Counted from the stretch's first letter, positions 1-5,186 are shown. The stretch is DNA of 5,492 bases from Burkholderiales bacterium (GCA_005786815.1 SYDB01000069.1:1-5492), one strand, 5' to 3'. The notes: generated by a model not told the origin, from the sequence alone. Numbers and translations are program-made.

Positions 1-447
1 AAAACCTCAAAGTCATTTCTCGATCCCCGTATGGCGGACCAACTCCCCCAGTACGCAACGCCTGGAAGTGCCGGCCTTGATTTACGTGCGTGCCTTGACG
101 CTGCAATTACTTTAGAGCCCAACGCTTGGCAACTCGTTCCCACAGGCATTGCCATCCATTTAGATGACCCCGCTTATGCCGCGCTGATCTTGCCGCGCTC
201 AGGCTTGGGGCACAAACATGGCATCGTTTTGGGTAATTTAGTGGGCTTGATCGATAGCGACTACCAAGGCCAGTTGATGGTCAGCGCTTGGAACAGAAGT
301 TCTACACCATTCACCTTAGAGCCTATGGAGCGCTTGGCCCAATTGGTCATCGTGCCTGTGGTGCAGGCGCAATTCAATGTGGTGCAAGAGTTTGCCGCTA
401 AGAGCGAGCGCGGCGAGGGCGGTTACGGCTCTACGGGAAAAAAATAA
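1..447 (+). CDS. dut: dUTP diphosphatase (dUTPase), 5' end cut off by the window edge
   Basis: Hydrolyses dUTP to dUMP and pyrophosphate, keeping uracil out of DNA and feeding thymidylate synthesis; a cytosolic homotrimer in this family. All five trimeric dUTPase motifs are visible. Numbering from the internal Met at base 31: motif 1 [10 protein letters not shown] (11-20), motif 2 [12 protein letters not shown] (54-65), motif 3 [11 protein letters not shown] (72-82, with likely catalytic Asp75 and uracil-stacking Tyr78), motif 4 ERLAQL (100-105) and the glycine-rich P-loop-like motif 5 [10 protein letters not shown] (127-136). The family is about 150 residues long. Met31 gives only 138 and would drop the conserved first beta strand ending in LDPR, which is encoded at 19-30, so the true start should lie just left of the window. 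The frame stays open to base 1, but the first six codons fit the family better in another frame (see findings). The stop is TAA at 445-447. The gene converges on the isomerase gene, 34 bases away. Identity is near certain; only the N-terminus is in doubt. Confidence 0.96.
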   Translation, partial: KTSKSFLDPRMADQLPQYATPGSAGLDLRACLDAAITLEPNAWQLVPTGIAIHLDDPAYAALILPRSGLGHKHGIVLGNLVGLIDSDYQGQLMVSAWNRSSTPFTLEPMERLAQLVIVPVVQAQFNVVQEFAAKSERGEGGYGSTGKK

Positions 448-471
448 GGCCGAGCAAAAATAAGGCTGTGC
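440..471. repeat. Imperfect tandem duplication (2 x 16 bp) at the dut stop codon
   Basis: Bases 440-455 (AAAAATAAGGCCGAGC) are followed directly by 456-471 (AAAAATAAGGCTGTGC), matching at 14 of 16 positions. A third partial copy of the A-run follows. Copy 1 contains the dut TAA stop. Copy 2 supplies one arm of the terminator hairpin of the opposing gene and its T-run, as read on the minus strand. This looks like a slippage or duplication event in the convergent gap. Confidence 0.7.
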
Positions 472-484
472 AAAAAAAGCCTTA
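456..484 (-). terminator. Rho-independent terminator of the prolyl isomerase gene, overlapping its stop codon
   Basis: TAAGGCT (461-467) pairs perfectly with AGCCTTA (478-484) around a 10-base loop. Read on the minus strand, the 7-bp stem is followed by five T (460-456), and a second T-rich run lies at 446-438. The stop codon of the isomerase gene (TAA, 484-482) forms the first three bases of the stem. On the + strand the hairpin is followed by GTGCAATAG, with no T-run, so it should not end dut transcripts efficiently. The stem is short, so confidence is moderate. Confidence 0.55.
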
Positions 485-1006
485 GTGCAATAGCGAACCA
501 CCAGGCGCCTGAGATTCGATTTTGAAAAAGCCTGTTCCTGCAGAGCCCTTACTAGATTCTTCTTCTGTGGGTTCGCGAACTGAAGCAACTTCAATGTGAA
601 TGCGGATGGCAATGCCAGCGAGAGGGTGGTTGCCGTCTAACACCACATGCTCTGGGTAAAGCTCTGTCACGGTGTAGAGCACATCCAAAGGCGCTTCAGG
701 GTTACAACCCTTGGGCAAGGCGTGGCCTTCGATGGTGTGGCCTTCTTCTATTTCTTTAGGAAACAGCGCTCGGCTTTCTAAGAACACCAAGTTTTCGTTG
801 TAGTCGCCAAATGCTTCTTCAGGCTCCAAGTGCAAGTCGATTTGCGCGCCGACATCATGGCCTTGAAGTGCTTCTTCAATTTTTTTGAAGAGGTCGTGCC
901 CGCCGACTACAAACTCAACAGGGTCCTCCAGGGTGTCGAGTACCTCGCCCAGGGTGTCTTTGAGCGTCCAAGTCAGGCCGACTACGCAGTGTGATGTGAT
1001 TTCCAT
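482..1006 (-). CDS. slyD: FKBP-type peptidyl-prolyl cis-trans isomerase, SlyD-like
   Basis: A cytosolic prolyl isomerase/chaperone that catalyses cis-trans rotation of X-Pro bonds. The 174-residue product follows SlyD order: FKBP strand segment 1-30, EFVVGGHDLFKKIEEALQGH (31-50), the PEEAFG turn (62-67), an insert-in-flap chaperone domain (about 72-118) and the signature DGNHPLAG (124-131), then the closing strand IHIEVASVRE. The C-terminal tail has no His-rich metal-binding stretch, unlike E. coli SlyD, so a nickel-storage role is not expected. The start at 1006 is chosen because MEITSHCVV aligns directly with the usual SlyD N-terminus. An alternative ATG at 1033 adds nine residues, has a much better Shine-Dalgarno (GAGGGGG, 1046-1040) and would overlap the roxA start on the other strand; no Shine-Dalgarno is visible before 1006. 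The family call is firm, but the gene symbol is by similarity only. Confidence 0.9.
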   Translation of the reverse strand: MEITSHCVVGLTWTLKDTLGEVLDTLEDPVEFVVGGHDLFKKIEEALQGHDVGAQIDLHLEPEEAFGDYNENLVFLESRALFPKEIEEGHTIEGHALPKGCNPEAPLDVLYTVTELYPEHVVLDGNHPLAGIAIRIHIEVASVREPTEEESSKGSAGTGFFKIESQAPGGSLLH

Positions 1007-1025
1007 AGGGCAAAATTGTCGCACG

Positions 1026-2132
1026 ATGCCCATACAACACCCCCTCACACTGCTAGGCGGCATCAGTCCCGCTGAATTCATGCAACGTTACTGGCAACGC
1101 AAGCCCTTGTTGGTGCGCCAGGCCATACCTGACTTCAAGCCACTTGTGGACCGCGCGTTTTTGTTTGCCATGGCCGCTGATAGCGAAGTCGAATCACGCT
1201 TGGTGATCAAACCTTTCAAGCTGCAACACGGACCTTTTGTCCGCAACAAATTACCCAAACTCAGCCAAAACGATTGGACCTTGTTGGTGCAGGGCGTCGA
1301 CTTGCACGACGACAAGGTTGCTGACCTGATGCACCAATTTCGCTTCGTCCCAGACGCGCGCTTAGACGATGTGATGATCAGTTTTGCCACCGACGGTGGC
1401 GGCGTTGGACCACACTTTGACAGCTACGACGTGTTCTTGCTCCAAGCCCATGGACAAAGGAAATGGCGTATTGGCAAGCAAAAAGACTTGTCTTTGATCG
1501 AGGGCGTGGACCTGAAAGTTCTTGCAAATTTCAAACCGTCCCATGAATACGTTCTGAACCCCGGCGATATGTTGTATCTGCCGCCGCGCTATGCGCATGA
1601 AGGTATCGCTGTCGGGGAGTGTATGACCTATTCGATCGGTTTTAGGGCGCCAGCCCAAAACGACTTAGCGCGTGAATTGCTGATGCGTTTAAGTGACGAA
1701 ACGGAAAACTTAAACGCATCGCTCTACCAAGACGCGCACCAAGAGGCAGTGGAGCGTGCGGGCATGATCCCTAAATCGTTACAAAGCTTTGCGCAAGTTG
1801 CACTAGACAAAGCCTCTTGTGATCCACAAGCATTGGCGCGTGTCCTTGGAGAACATCTAACAGAACCTAAAGCCAATATCTGGTTCAGCGAATCCCAAAT
1901 CTCGAAACTCCCCAAGCAAGTGCGACTCGATCGCCGCAGTCGGATGATGTACGACGATAAACATATCTTTTTGAACGGCGAGAGTTGGCGCGCAAGTGGC
2001 CCAGACGCCAGATTGATGCAGCTTTTAGCCGACCAGCGCGCCTTGACAAATGCGCAACTTCGGAGCGCCAGTCACGGCGCAAAGGATTTGCTGCTTACTT
2101 GGTGCAAGGCGGGTTGGCTGAAAGTTGGCTAA
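1026..2132 (+). CDS. roxA: Ribosomal oxygenase, JmjC/cupin family (50S protein uL16 arginine hydroxylase type)
   Basis: An Fe(II)- and 2-oxoglutarate-dependent oxygenase. The E. coli homologue RoxA/YcfD (373 residues) hydroxylates Arg81 of ribosomal protein uL16; this protein has 368. It opens with the family's GGISPAEFMQRYWQRKPLLV (11-30). The double-stranded beta-helix carries the iron triad His130-x-Asp132 (GPHFDSYDVF) and His191 (PPRYAHEG). Arg145 (in GQRKWRIG) is the likely 2-oxoglutarate ligand by position relative to E. coli Arg140. The C-terminal third should form the dimerisation and winged-helix parts. The frame is open upstream to a TTG at 885, but that stretch lies antisense to the isomerase gene; MPIQHPLTLLGGIS matches the family start. 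No good Shine-Dalgarno is seen (AGGG at 1007-1010 is too far). The promoter would have to lie inside the isomerase gene. The substrate is inferred from the family. Confidence 0.92.
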   Translation: MPIQHPLTLLGGISPAEFMQRYWQRKPLLVRQAIPDFKPLVDRAFLFAMAADSEVESRLVIKPFKLQHGPFVRNKLPKLSQNDWTLLVQGVDLHDDKVADLMHQFRFVPDARLDDVMISFATDGGGVGPHFDSYDVFLLQAHGQRKWRIGKQKDLSLIEGVDLKVLANFKPSHEYVLNPGDMLYLPPRYAHEGIAVGECMTYSIGFRAPAQNDLARELLMRLSDETENLNASLYQDAHQEAVERAGMIPKSLQSFAQVALDKASCDPQALARVLGEHLTEPKANIWFSESQISKLPKQVRLDRRSRMMYDDKHIFLNGESWRASGPDARLMQLLADQRALTNAQLRSASHGAKDLLLTWCKAGWLKVG

Positions 2133-2161
2133 ATCAAAAAATTGGTGGTTATTGTTTGAAT

Positions 2162-2177
2162 TGACACCAAACTGACA
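2162..2177. promoter_or_regulatory. Possible regulator site: TGACA direct repeat, 11-bp period
   Basis: TGACA occurs at 2162-2166 and 2173-2177, one helical turn apart and ending just before where a -35 would sit for the -10 box at 2207-2212. Read on the other strand it is TGTCA-N6-TGTCA, the same half-site and spacing as a PhoB box, but pointing away from the lipoprotein gene. OmpR/PhoB-family regulators bind such tandem half-sites. The poor -35 fits an activator-dependent promoter. This is a candidate only. Confidence 0.3.
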
Positions 2178-2206
2178 ATCAAATCATTTTCCGATGGTAA
2201 TTACCC

Positions 2207-2212
2207 TATAAT
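2207..2212 (+). promoter_or_regulatory. Sigma-70 -10 box of the small lipoprotein gene
   Basis: A perfect TATAAT in the AT-rich gap after roxA. The -35 position at 17-bp spacing (2184-2189, TCATTT) is poor, and no extended -10 TG is present. A TTGACA at 2161-2166 is about 40 bases away, too far to pair with it. Transcription would begin near 2217-2221, exactly where the first leader hairpin begins, which independently supports this as the real -10. Confidence 0.6.
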
Positions 2213-2220
2213 GTGGATCT

Positions 2221-2283
2221 GAGCTCATGGGTCGACTCCATTAGCTCGGTCATGGTGCAAACCATGACAATTTCTAGAAATTG
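2221..2283 (+). promoter_or_regulatory. Structured 5' leader: three consecutive hairpins upstream of the lipoprotein gene
   Basis: Hairpin 1: 2221-2230 pairs with 2238-2247 (nine pairs, one mismatch, 7-base loop). Hairpin 2: GTCATGGT (2249-2256) pairs perfectly with ACCATGAC (2261-2268) around GCAA, a GNRA-type tetraloop. Hairpin 3: the perfect 16-base palindrome CAATTTCTAGAAATTG (2268-2283). The stems abut with gaps of one and zero bases and begin at the predicted transcription start; a single-stranded stretch with the Shine-Dalgarno follows. The likely role is mRNA stabilisation (as the ompA 5' hairpins do in E. coli) or regulation of the gene below. I do not recognise it as a known riboswitch class. 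The pairings are read directly; the function is inferred. Confidence 0.65.
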
Positions 2284-2295
2284 TTTCATCCACTT

Positions 2296-2300
2296 AAGGA
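2296..2300 (+). promoter_or_regulatory. Ribosome binding site fixing the lipoprotein start
   Basis: AAGGA lies 8 bases before the ATG at 2309, one of the clearest Shine-Dalgarno sequences in the window. It settles the start against the in-frame upstream candidates (GTG at 2213, ATG at 2252 and 2264), which have no such site and lie at or within the hairpins. Confidence 0.8.
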
Positions 2301-2308
2301 ATATTGAC

Positions 2309-2497
2309 ATGACAAAATCGCTCCTGTTGGCGACCATCTTGGCTGCTGCCGCACTTACCGCTTGCGGTAAAAAAGAAGAACCAGCTCCTGCACCAGCACC
2401 TGCTGCTGCACCTGCACCAGCGCCTGCTGCTGACGCTTCCGCACCAGCTGCTCCTGCTGCTGACGCTTCTGCACCTGCTGCACCTGCATCTAAGTAA
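2309..2497 (+). CDS. Small Ala/Pro-rich lipoprotein, unknown function
   Basis: A 62-residue secreted lipoprotein. Residues 1-18 form a signal peptide (Lys3, then a Leu/Ala core) ending in the lipobox LTAC, so Cys19 should be lipidated after signal peptidase II cleavage. The residue after Cys is Gly rather than Asp, which favours Lol sorting to the outer membrane. The 44-residue mature part is a charged KKEE patch (21-24) followed by Pro-Ala low-complexity repeats, and it ends in Ser-Lys. It has no aromatic residue and no second Cys, so no enzymatic fold is expected; it should be an extended tether. The start is fixed by AAGGA 8 bases upstream. The gene has its own -10 box, a structured leader and a hairpin terminator, which together suggest a monocistronic, abundant mRNA. 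Similar short Ala/Pro lipoproteins are, as far as I recall, common in Burkholderiales but uncharacterised. The lipoprotein call is strong; the role is unknown. Confidence 0.88.
   Translation: MTKSLLLATILAAAALTACGKKEEPAPAPAPAAAPAPAPAADASAPAAPAADASAPAAPASK
2387..2434 (+). repeat. 24-bp tandem repeat, two copies, inside the lipoprotein gene
   Basis: 2387-2410 and 2411-2434 are copies of a unit beginning CCTGCACCAGC, matching at 21 of 24 positions. They encode the alternating Pro-Ala stretch. The second copy runs into the downstream 30-bp repeat. Confidence 0.65.
2423..2482 (+). repeat. 30-bp tandem repeat, two copies, inside the lipoprotein gene
   Basis: 2423-2452 and 2453-2482 match at 27 of 30 positions, and each encodes the decapeptide PAADASAPAA. 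The unit is a multiple of three, so gain or loss of copies keeps the frame and changes the length of the tether. A further CCTGCA follows as a partial third copy. Confidence 0.8.
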
Positions 2498-2518
2498 TCA
2501 GTTTTTAACTGCAACAAT

Positions 2519-2540
2519 AAAGCCACCTTCGGGTGGCTTT
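2519..2540. terminator. Hairpin terminator between the lipoprotein gene and bamC, probably bidirectional
   Basis: AAAGCCACC (2519-2527) pairs with GGTGGCTTT (2532-2540) around TTCG, giving the very stable C(UUCG)G tetraloop in the + strand RNA. The + strand continues TTTCTTGTT; the minus strand continues TTTATTGTTG. Both T-runs are moderate. It lies 21 bases after the lipoprotein stop and 22 bases after the bamC stop, so it can serve both converging transcripts. A small hairpin, CAGTT-TTT-AACTG (2499-2511), precedes it. Confidence 0.88.
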
Positions 2541-2562
2541 CTTGTTGGACTTGCTAGTTGGG

Positions 2563-3657
2563 TTACTTCAGGTCTTCCAGTAATAGCTTCATGATGCGCT
2601 GGGTCGAGGCGTTATTTTCAGACTGGCCGTTGGCGTTTTGAATGCTGACCAATGTCTTGGTGTCTACGCCCAAGACCTTCAGGCGATATTTCACAGGACC
2701 AGCTTCAGCCTTTGATTTAGTAAACATGCGTGAGAAGAAACCGCGTTCATCGGGTGTTGTATCTACAAAACGCACGAAATAGGTGCCTTGCAAACGGTCG
2801 CGGTCTTCCACGGTAAATCCGGTTCGGTCGAGAGCCAAGCCAACACGGCGCCAAGCTACATCAAAACTATCGGAAATGGCTATATTGGGGATGCCGTCGA
2901 CTGTGACGGCGGCGGCTTTGGTTGCTGAGGTCTGAATGGGGGCCGCCGTAGCTGTCTCAATCTTCAAGCCGACGCCGAGTTTGACCATCAAGCGGTTCAT
3001 GAATTCGATTTCGAGTTCAGGCTCAGTGGGTCTGGGCTTCCAAGCGGTCCGCGCTTTCAGGGCGTCGGTGTATTCCTCGCTCAAACCGCGATGGGAAATA
3101 TAGATCTCGACCTCTCCCTTGCTGTTGCGCTCCAAACGGGTGCGAAACTTGTCTCGCAATCCGGTATCCGACAAACTGTTGATGACCTTACCCAGGTATT
3201 TGCGCATGAAGTCCTGCGGCAATTTGGCACGGTTTTCCGCCCACTCAGTTTCTAGGATGCCCAGTTCTTGTTGATCTAAGGTGTAGGTGAATCCGTTGTC
3301 AATCCAAAAGCTGCGCACGATCGGCCAAATTTCTTCCGGGGGCCGTTTGACGACGATCCAACGTTGTTGGCCGTCGCGCTCAATGCGGGCATCGTTAATT
3401 TGTTTAGCAGCAGTCGGAACGGCAGCGGTTGACTTAGTGCCCATGCTGCTAGCGGTGACTGATCCACCAGGGACACTGAAGCGCGTATCTCGGTTTAACT
3501 GTGTGAGGTCTGGCGGAATATCCAAAGGAACAGGTTTCGCGCTACTTTCCGTTTTGTAGTTGATCTTGTCGCTGTTGGTAATGGAGCTACAGGCACTTAA
3601 GCCTAAAACGAGCAAAGCCAGCCAAACAGTTTGCAAATTAGAAACAGAAAATTTCAC
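2563..3657 (-). CDS. bamC: Outer membrane protein assembly factor BamC (lipoprotein)
   Basis: Accessory lipoprotein of the BAM complex, which folds beta-barrel proteins into the outer membrane. 364 residues from the chosen start (E. coli about 344). Signal peptide 1-22 with lipobox LSAC (Cys23); then a flexible segment with the IPPDLTQL motif (about 47-54), the part that contacts BamD in E. coli; then two helix-grip domains, about 92-200 (RWIVVKRPPEEIWPIVRSFW onward) and 257-364 (to the end at LLLEDLK). Start choice: GTG at 3657 has AAAGG (3666-3670) 8 bases upstream and gives a normal-length signal peptide. A GTG at 3681, overlapping the dapA stop, would add eight residues, has only a weak AGG, and cannot be excluded. 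It is the last gene of the operon behind dapA, the same pair order as in E. coli, where bamC was formerly nlpB. The product name rests on this context as well as on the domain pattern. Confidence 0.92.
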   Translation of the reverse strand: MKFSVSNLQTVWLALLVLGLSACSSITNSDKINYKTESSAKPVPLDIPPDLTQLNRDTRFSVPGGSVTASSMGTKSTAAVPTAAKQINDARIERDGQQRWIVVKRPPEEIWPIVRSFWIDNGFTYTLDQQELGILETEWAENRAKLPQDFMRKYLGKVINSLSDTGLRDKFRTRLERNSKGEVEIYISHRGLSEEYTDALKARTAWKPRPTEPELEIEFMNRLMVKLGVGLKIETATAAPIQTSATKAAAVTVDGIPNIAISDSFDVAWRRVGLALDRTGFTVEDRDRLQGTYFVRFVDTTPDERGFFSRMFTKSKAEAGPVKYRLKVLGVDTKTLVSIQNANGQSENNASTQRIMKLLLEDLK

Positions 3658-3665
3658 GTGAAAAG

Positions 3666-3670
3666 CCTTT
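3666..3670 (-). promoter_or_regulatory. Ribosome binding site supporting the bamC GTG at 3657
   Basis: Read on the minus strand, TTAAAGG ends 8 bases before the GTG at 3657. This is better than the AGG before the alternative GTG at 3681, and it is the reason the shorter start was chosen. Confidence 0.5.
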
Positions 3671-3677
3671 AATGGAC

Positions 3678-4571
3678 TCACATCAAGCCTGAAGAACGCA
3701 ACGCGCTCTCAACAACAGGCTCAAGGTTTTGGGTCAATGGGGTCATGGGCAGGCGCATGGTAGGGCCACACAGGCCCATGCGTGCCATAGCCCACTTCAA
3801 CGGAATGGGATTGGCCTCCACAAAAAGGTTTTTGTGCACAGGCATAAGCTTGCGTTGGATCTCCATGGCTTTGCGGACGTCGCCTGCCATGGCGGCCACG
3901 CAAAGTTCATGCATTTGGCGAGGCGCGATGTTGGCCGTCACGCTGACATTGCCTTGACCACCGCACAGCATCAAGGCAACCGCTGTGGGGTCGTCGCCTG
4001 AATAGACGGCGAAGTTTTTGGGCACATCGCGGATTAACCACTGGGCGCGCTCAATATTGCCTGTCGCTTCTTTGATGCCAACTATGCCTGGAACTTGGGC
4101 CAGACGCAAAACCGTGTCATGCGCCATATCCGCCACGGTGCGTCCGGGGACGTTGTAGAGCACCATGGGCAGATCAACGGCTTCAGCAATTGATTTGAAA
4201 TGCTGGAACTGGCCTTCTTGTGTCGGCTTGTTGTAATAGGGCACCACTTGCAACTGGCAATCTGCGCCAACGCCTTTGGCAAACTTAGCCAGTTCAATGG
4301 CCTCTGCTGTGGAGTTAGCGCCGCATCCGGCCATGATGGGCACGTGGCGGTTTTTATGGGTGGCGGCTTGCTCGACCGATACGCGGATGATTTCGCAATG
4401 TTCTTCCACGTTCACCGTGGGGGACTCGCCCGTTGTGCCCACCACGCCGATGCAATCGGTGCCTTCAGCGATATGCCAATCGATCAACTTGCGCAGCGTC
4501 GGGTAGTCAACGCTACCGTCTGTGTGCATGGGAGTGACGAGTGCGACGATGCTGCCGGTGATGGGTTTCAT
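3678..4571 (-). CDS. dapA: 4-hydroxy-tetrahydrodipicolinate synthase
   Basis: Condenses pyruvate with aspartate-semialdehyde, the first committed step towards diaminopimelate (peptidoglycan cross-links) and lysine. A cytosolic (beta/alpha)8 aldolase; 297 residues against 292 in E. coli. Catalytic features are intact: GTTGES (45-50) with Thr46/Thr47, PYYNKP with Tyr113, LYNVPGRT with Tyr139 and Arg144, and the Schiff-base Lys167 in GIKEATG. The ATG at 4571 gives the standard [14 protein letters not shown] start, although no clear Shine-Dalgarno precedes it; a direct repeat ACGTCT lies in the 15-base gap after the methyltransferase gene. Translational coupling to that gene is likely. The TGA stop (3680-3678) abuts the bamC start region. 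E. coli DapA is feedback-inhibited by lysine; whether this one is cannot be told from the sequence. Confidence 0.97.
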   Translation of the reverse strand: MKPITGSIVALVTPMHTDGSVDYPTLRKLIDWHIAEGTDCIGVVGTTGESPTVNVEEHCEIIRVSVEQAATHKNRHVPIMAGCGANSTAEAIELAKFAKGVGADCQLQVVPYYNKPTQEGQFQHFKSIAEAVDLPMVLYNVPGRTVADMAHDTVLRLAQVPGIVGIKEATGNIERAQWLIRDVPKNFAVYSGDDPTAVALMLCGGQGNVSVTANIAPRQMHELCVAAMAGDVRKAMEIQRKLMPVHKNLFVEANPIPLKWAMARMGLCGPTMRLPMTPLTQNLEPVVESALRSSGLM

Positions 4572-4586
4572 AGACGTGTAAGACGT

Positions 4587-5183
4587 TTAAGGGGAAACCA
4601 GTATTCTACTGAGGGCGGCAGGTTCCAAACCACTAGGTAAACGTATAGCAACAACCCGCTGGATAAGCCTGTCGGGCGAGGGCATAAATCCCTCTTCGAA
4701 AGCCACAATTCGCAAGCCTGAGCAAAGTGGTAAAAGCTCACCCTGTTGAAGTAAAAACTCTGGGCGAGAGGGCTTGCCGAAGGCCTGATTACCATGTGAG
4801 AAGGTTTCATAGATTAAAACCCCGCCTTCGGCCACGCTGTTCAAAATCTTTGGGAAAAGATCTCGCCAGAGGTAGTTGGTGACCACTACGCCTTGGAAGG
4901 ATCGTCCCTCTAATGGCCATGCAGCGTTTTCTATGTCAGCTTGCAGGGTCTCGCCCCATTGCGAGGCTGTTTTGAGTGCCTCGGCATTGCGGTCGACCCC
5001 GAGCACACTATGGCCCAAGCCCGCTAAAAACTGCATATGCCTGCCATGGCCGCAGGCCAAGTCCAAAACTTGAACTGATTCGTGATCCACCACGCTTTCA
5101 TTTGAATGCAACAAATGCGCCCAGCGTTTTACCCAAGCAGAGGGTGGCTCTAGACCATGATGCGTTGAACTAGTTGGAGTCAC
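4587..5183 (-). CDS. Class I SAM-dependent methyltransferase, substrate unknown
   Basis: A cytosolic Rossmann-fold methyltransferase of 198 residues. Motif I is LDLACGHGRHM (40-50); the acidic ribose-binding residue is Asp64 in GVDRN; Asp83 (QADIENAAW) fits the adenine-contact position; motif IV is VTNYLWRDLFP (102-111... region). A conserved-looking stretch YETFSHGNQAFGKPSR (125-140), then EFLLQQGEL, resembles TehB-like methyltransferases. No target-recognition domain is present, which suggests a small-molecule substrate. The start is a GTG at 5183, three bases after the stop of the preceding microprotein gene and without a Shine-Dalgarno; the segment SAWVKRWAHLL must be included, and no better start lies upstream of it. 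Cotranscribed with dapA, but a link to lysine or peptidoglycan synthesis is not shown by the sequence. Confidence 0.88.
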   Translation of the reverse strand: MTPTSSTHHGLEPPSAWVKRWAHLLHSNESVVDHESVQVLDLACGHGRHMQFLAGLGHSVLGVDRNAEALKTASQWGETLQADIENAAWPLEGRSFQGVVVTNYLWRDLFPKILNSVAEGGVLIYETFSHGNQAFGKPSRPEFLLQQGELLPLCSGLRIVAFEEGFMPSPDRLIQRVVAIRLPSGLEPAALSRILVSP

Positions 5184-5186
5184 TAT

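Noticed and set aside
316..612. Minus-strand frame of 98 residues across the dut-isomerase junction, and other shadow frames at 1088-1390, 1362-1658, 1724-1915 and 1885-2082.
   Set aside because: They overlap clearly coding dut, isomerase or roxA sequence in another frame and show no protein-family features.
885..1025. Upstream extension of roxA from TTG 885.
   Set aside because: These 47 codons lie antisense to the isomerase gene, look unlike the family N-terminus, and MPIQHPLTLLGGIS is the expected start.
2142..2170. TTGGTG/CACCAA inverted repeat after roxA as a roxA terminator.
   Set aside because: A 6-bp AT-rich stem with a 17-base loop and no following T-run is too weak to call; no clear terminator for roxA is visible, so read-through towards the lipoprotein gene is possible.
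2227..2244. A five-codon upstream ORF (MGRLH) within leader hairpin 1.
   Set aside because: No Shine-Dalgarno, start codon inside a stem, and a frame this short is expected by chance. No run of regulatory codons is present to suggest attenuation.
2215..2278. A cluster of restriction-type palindromes (GAGCTC, GTCGAC, TCTAGA) resembling a cloning-vector polylinker.
   Set aside because: The sites are spread over about 60 bases and are explained by the three hairpins; flanking sequence is continuous bacterial DNA with a matching promoter, ribosome binding site and gene. No other vector sequence is seen.
2213..2308. N-terminal extension of the lipoprotein from GTG 2213 or in-frame ATG 2252/2264.
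   Set aside because: It would bury the signal peptide behind up to 32 extra residues, has no ribosome binding site, and the starts lie at the edge of or inside stable hairpins. ATG 2309 has AAGGA at 8 bases and gives a textbook lipoprotein signal.
3729..4001. Long open frames antisense to dapA (also 3745-3957, 4200-4640, 4276-4506).
   Set aside because: Typical codon-bias shadows of a strongly coding gene, without ribosome binding sites or recognisable domains; DapA is complete with all catalytic residues.
4572..4586. Direct repeat AGACGT (4572-4577 and 4581-4586) before dapA as an operator.
   Set aside because: Six bases repeated once in an operon-internal 15-base gap is likely chance, with no promoter around it.
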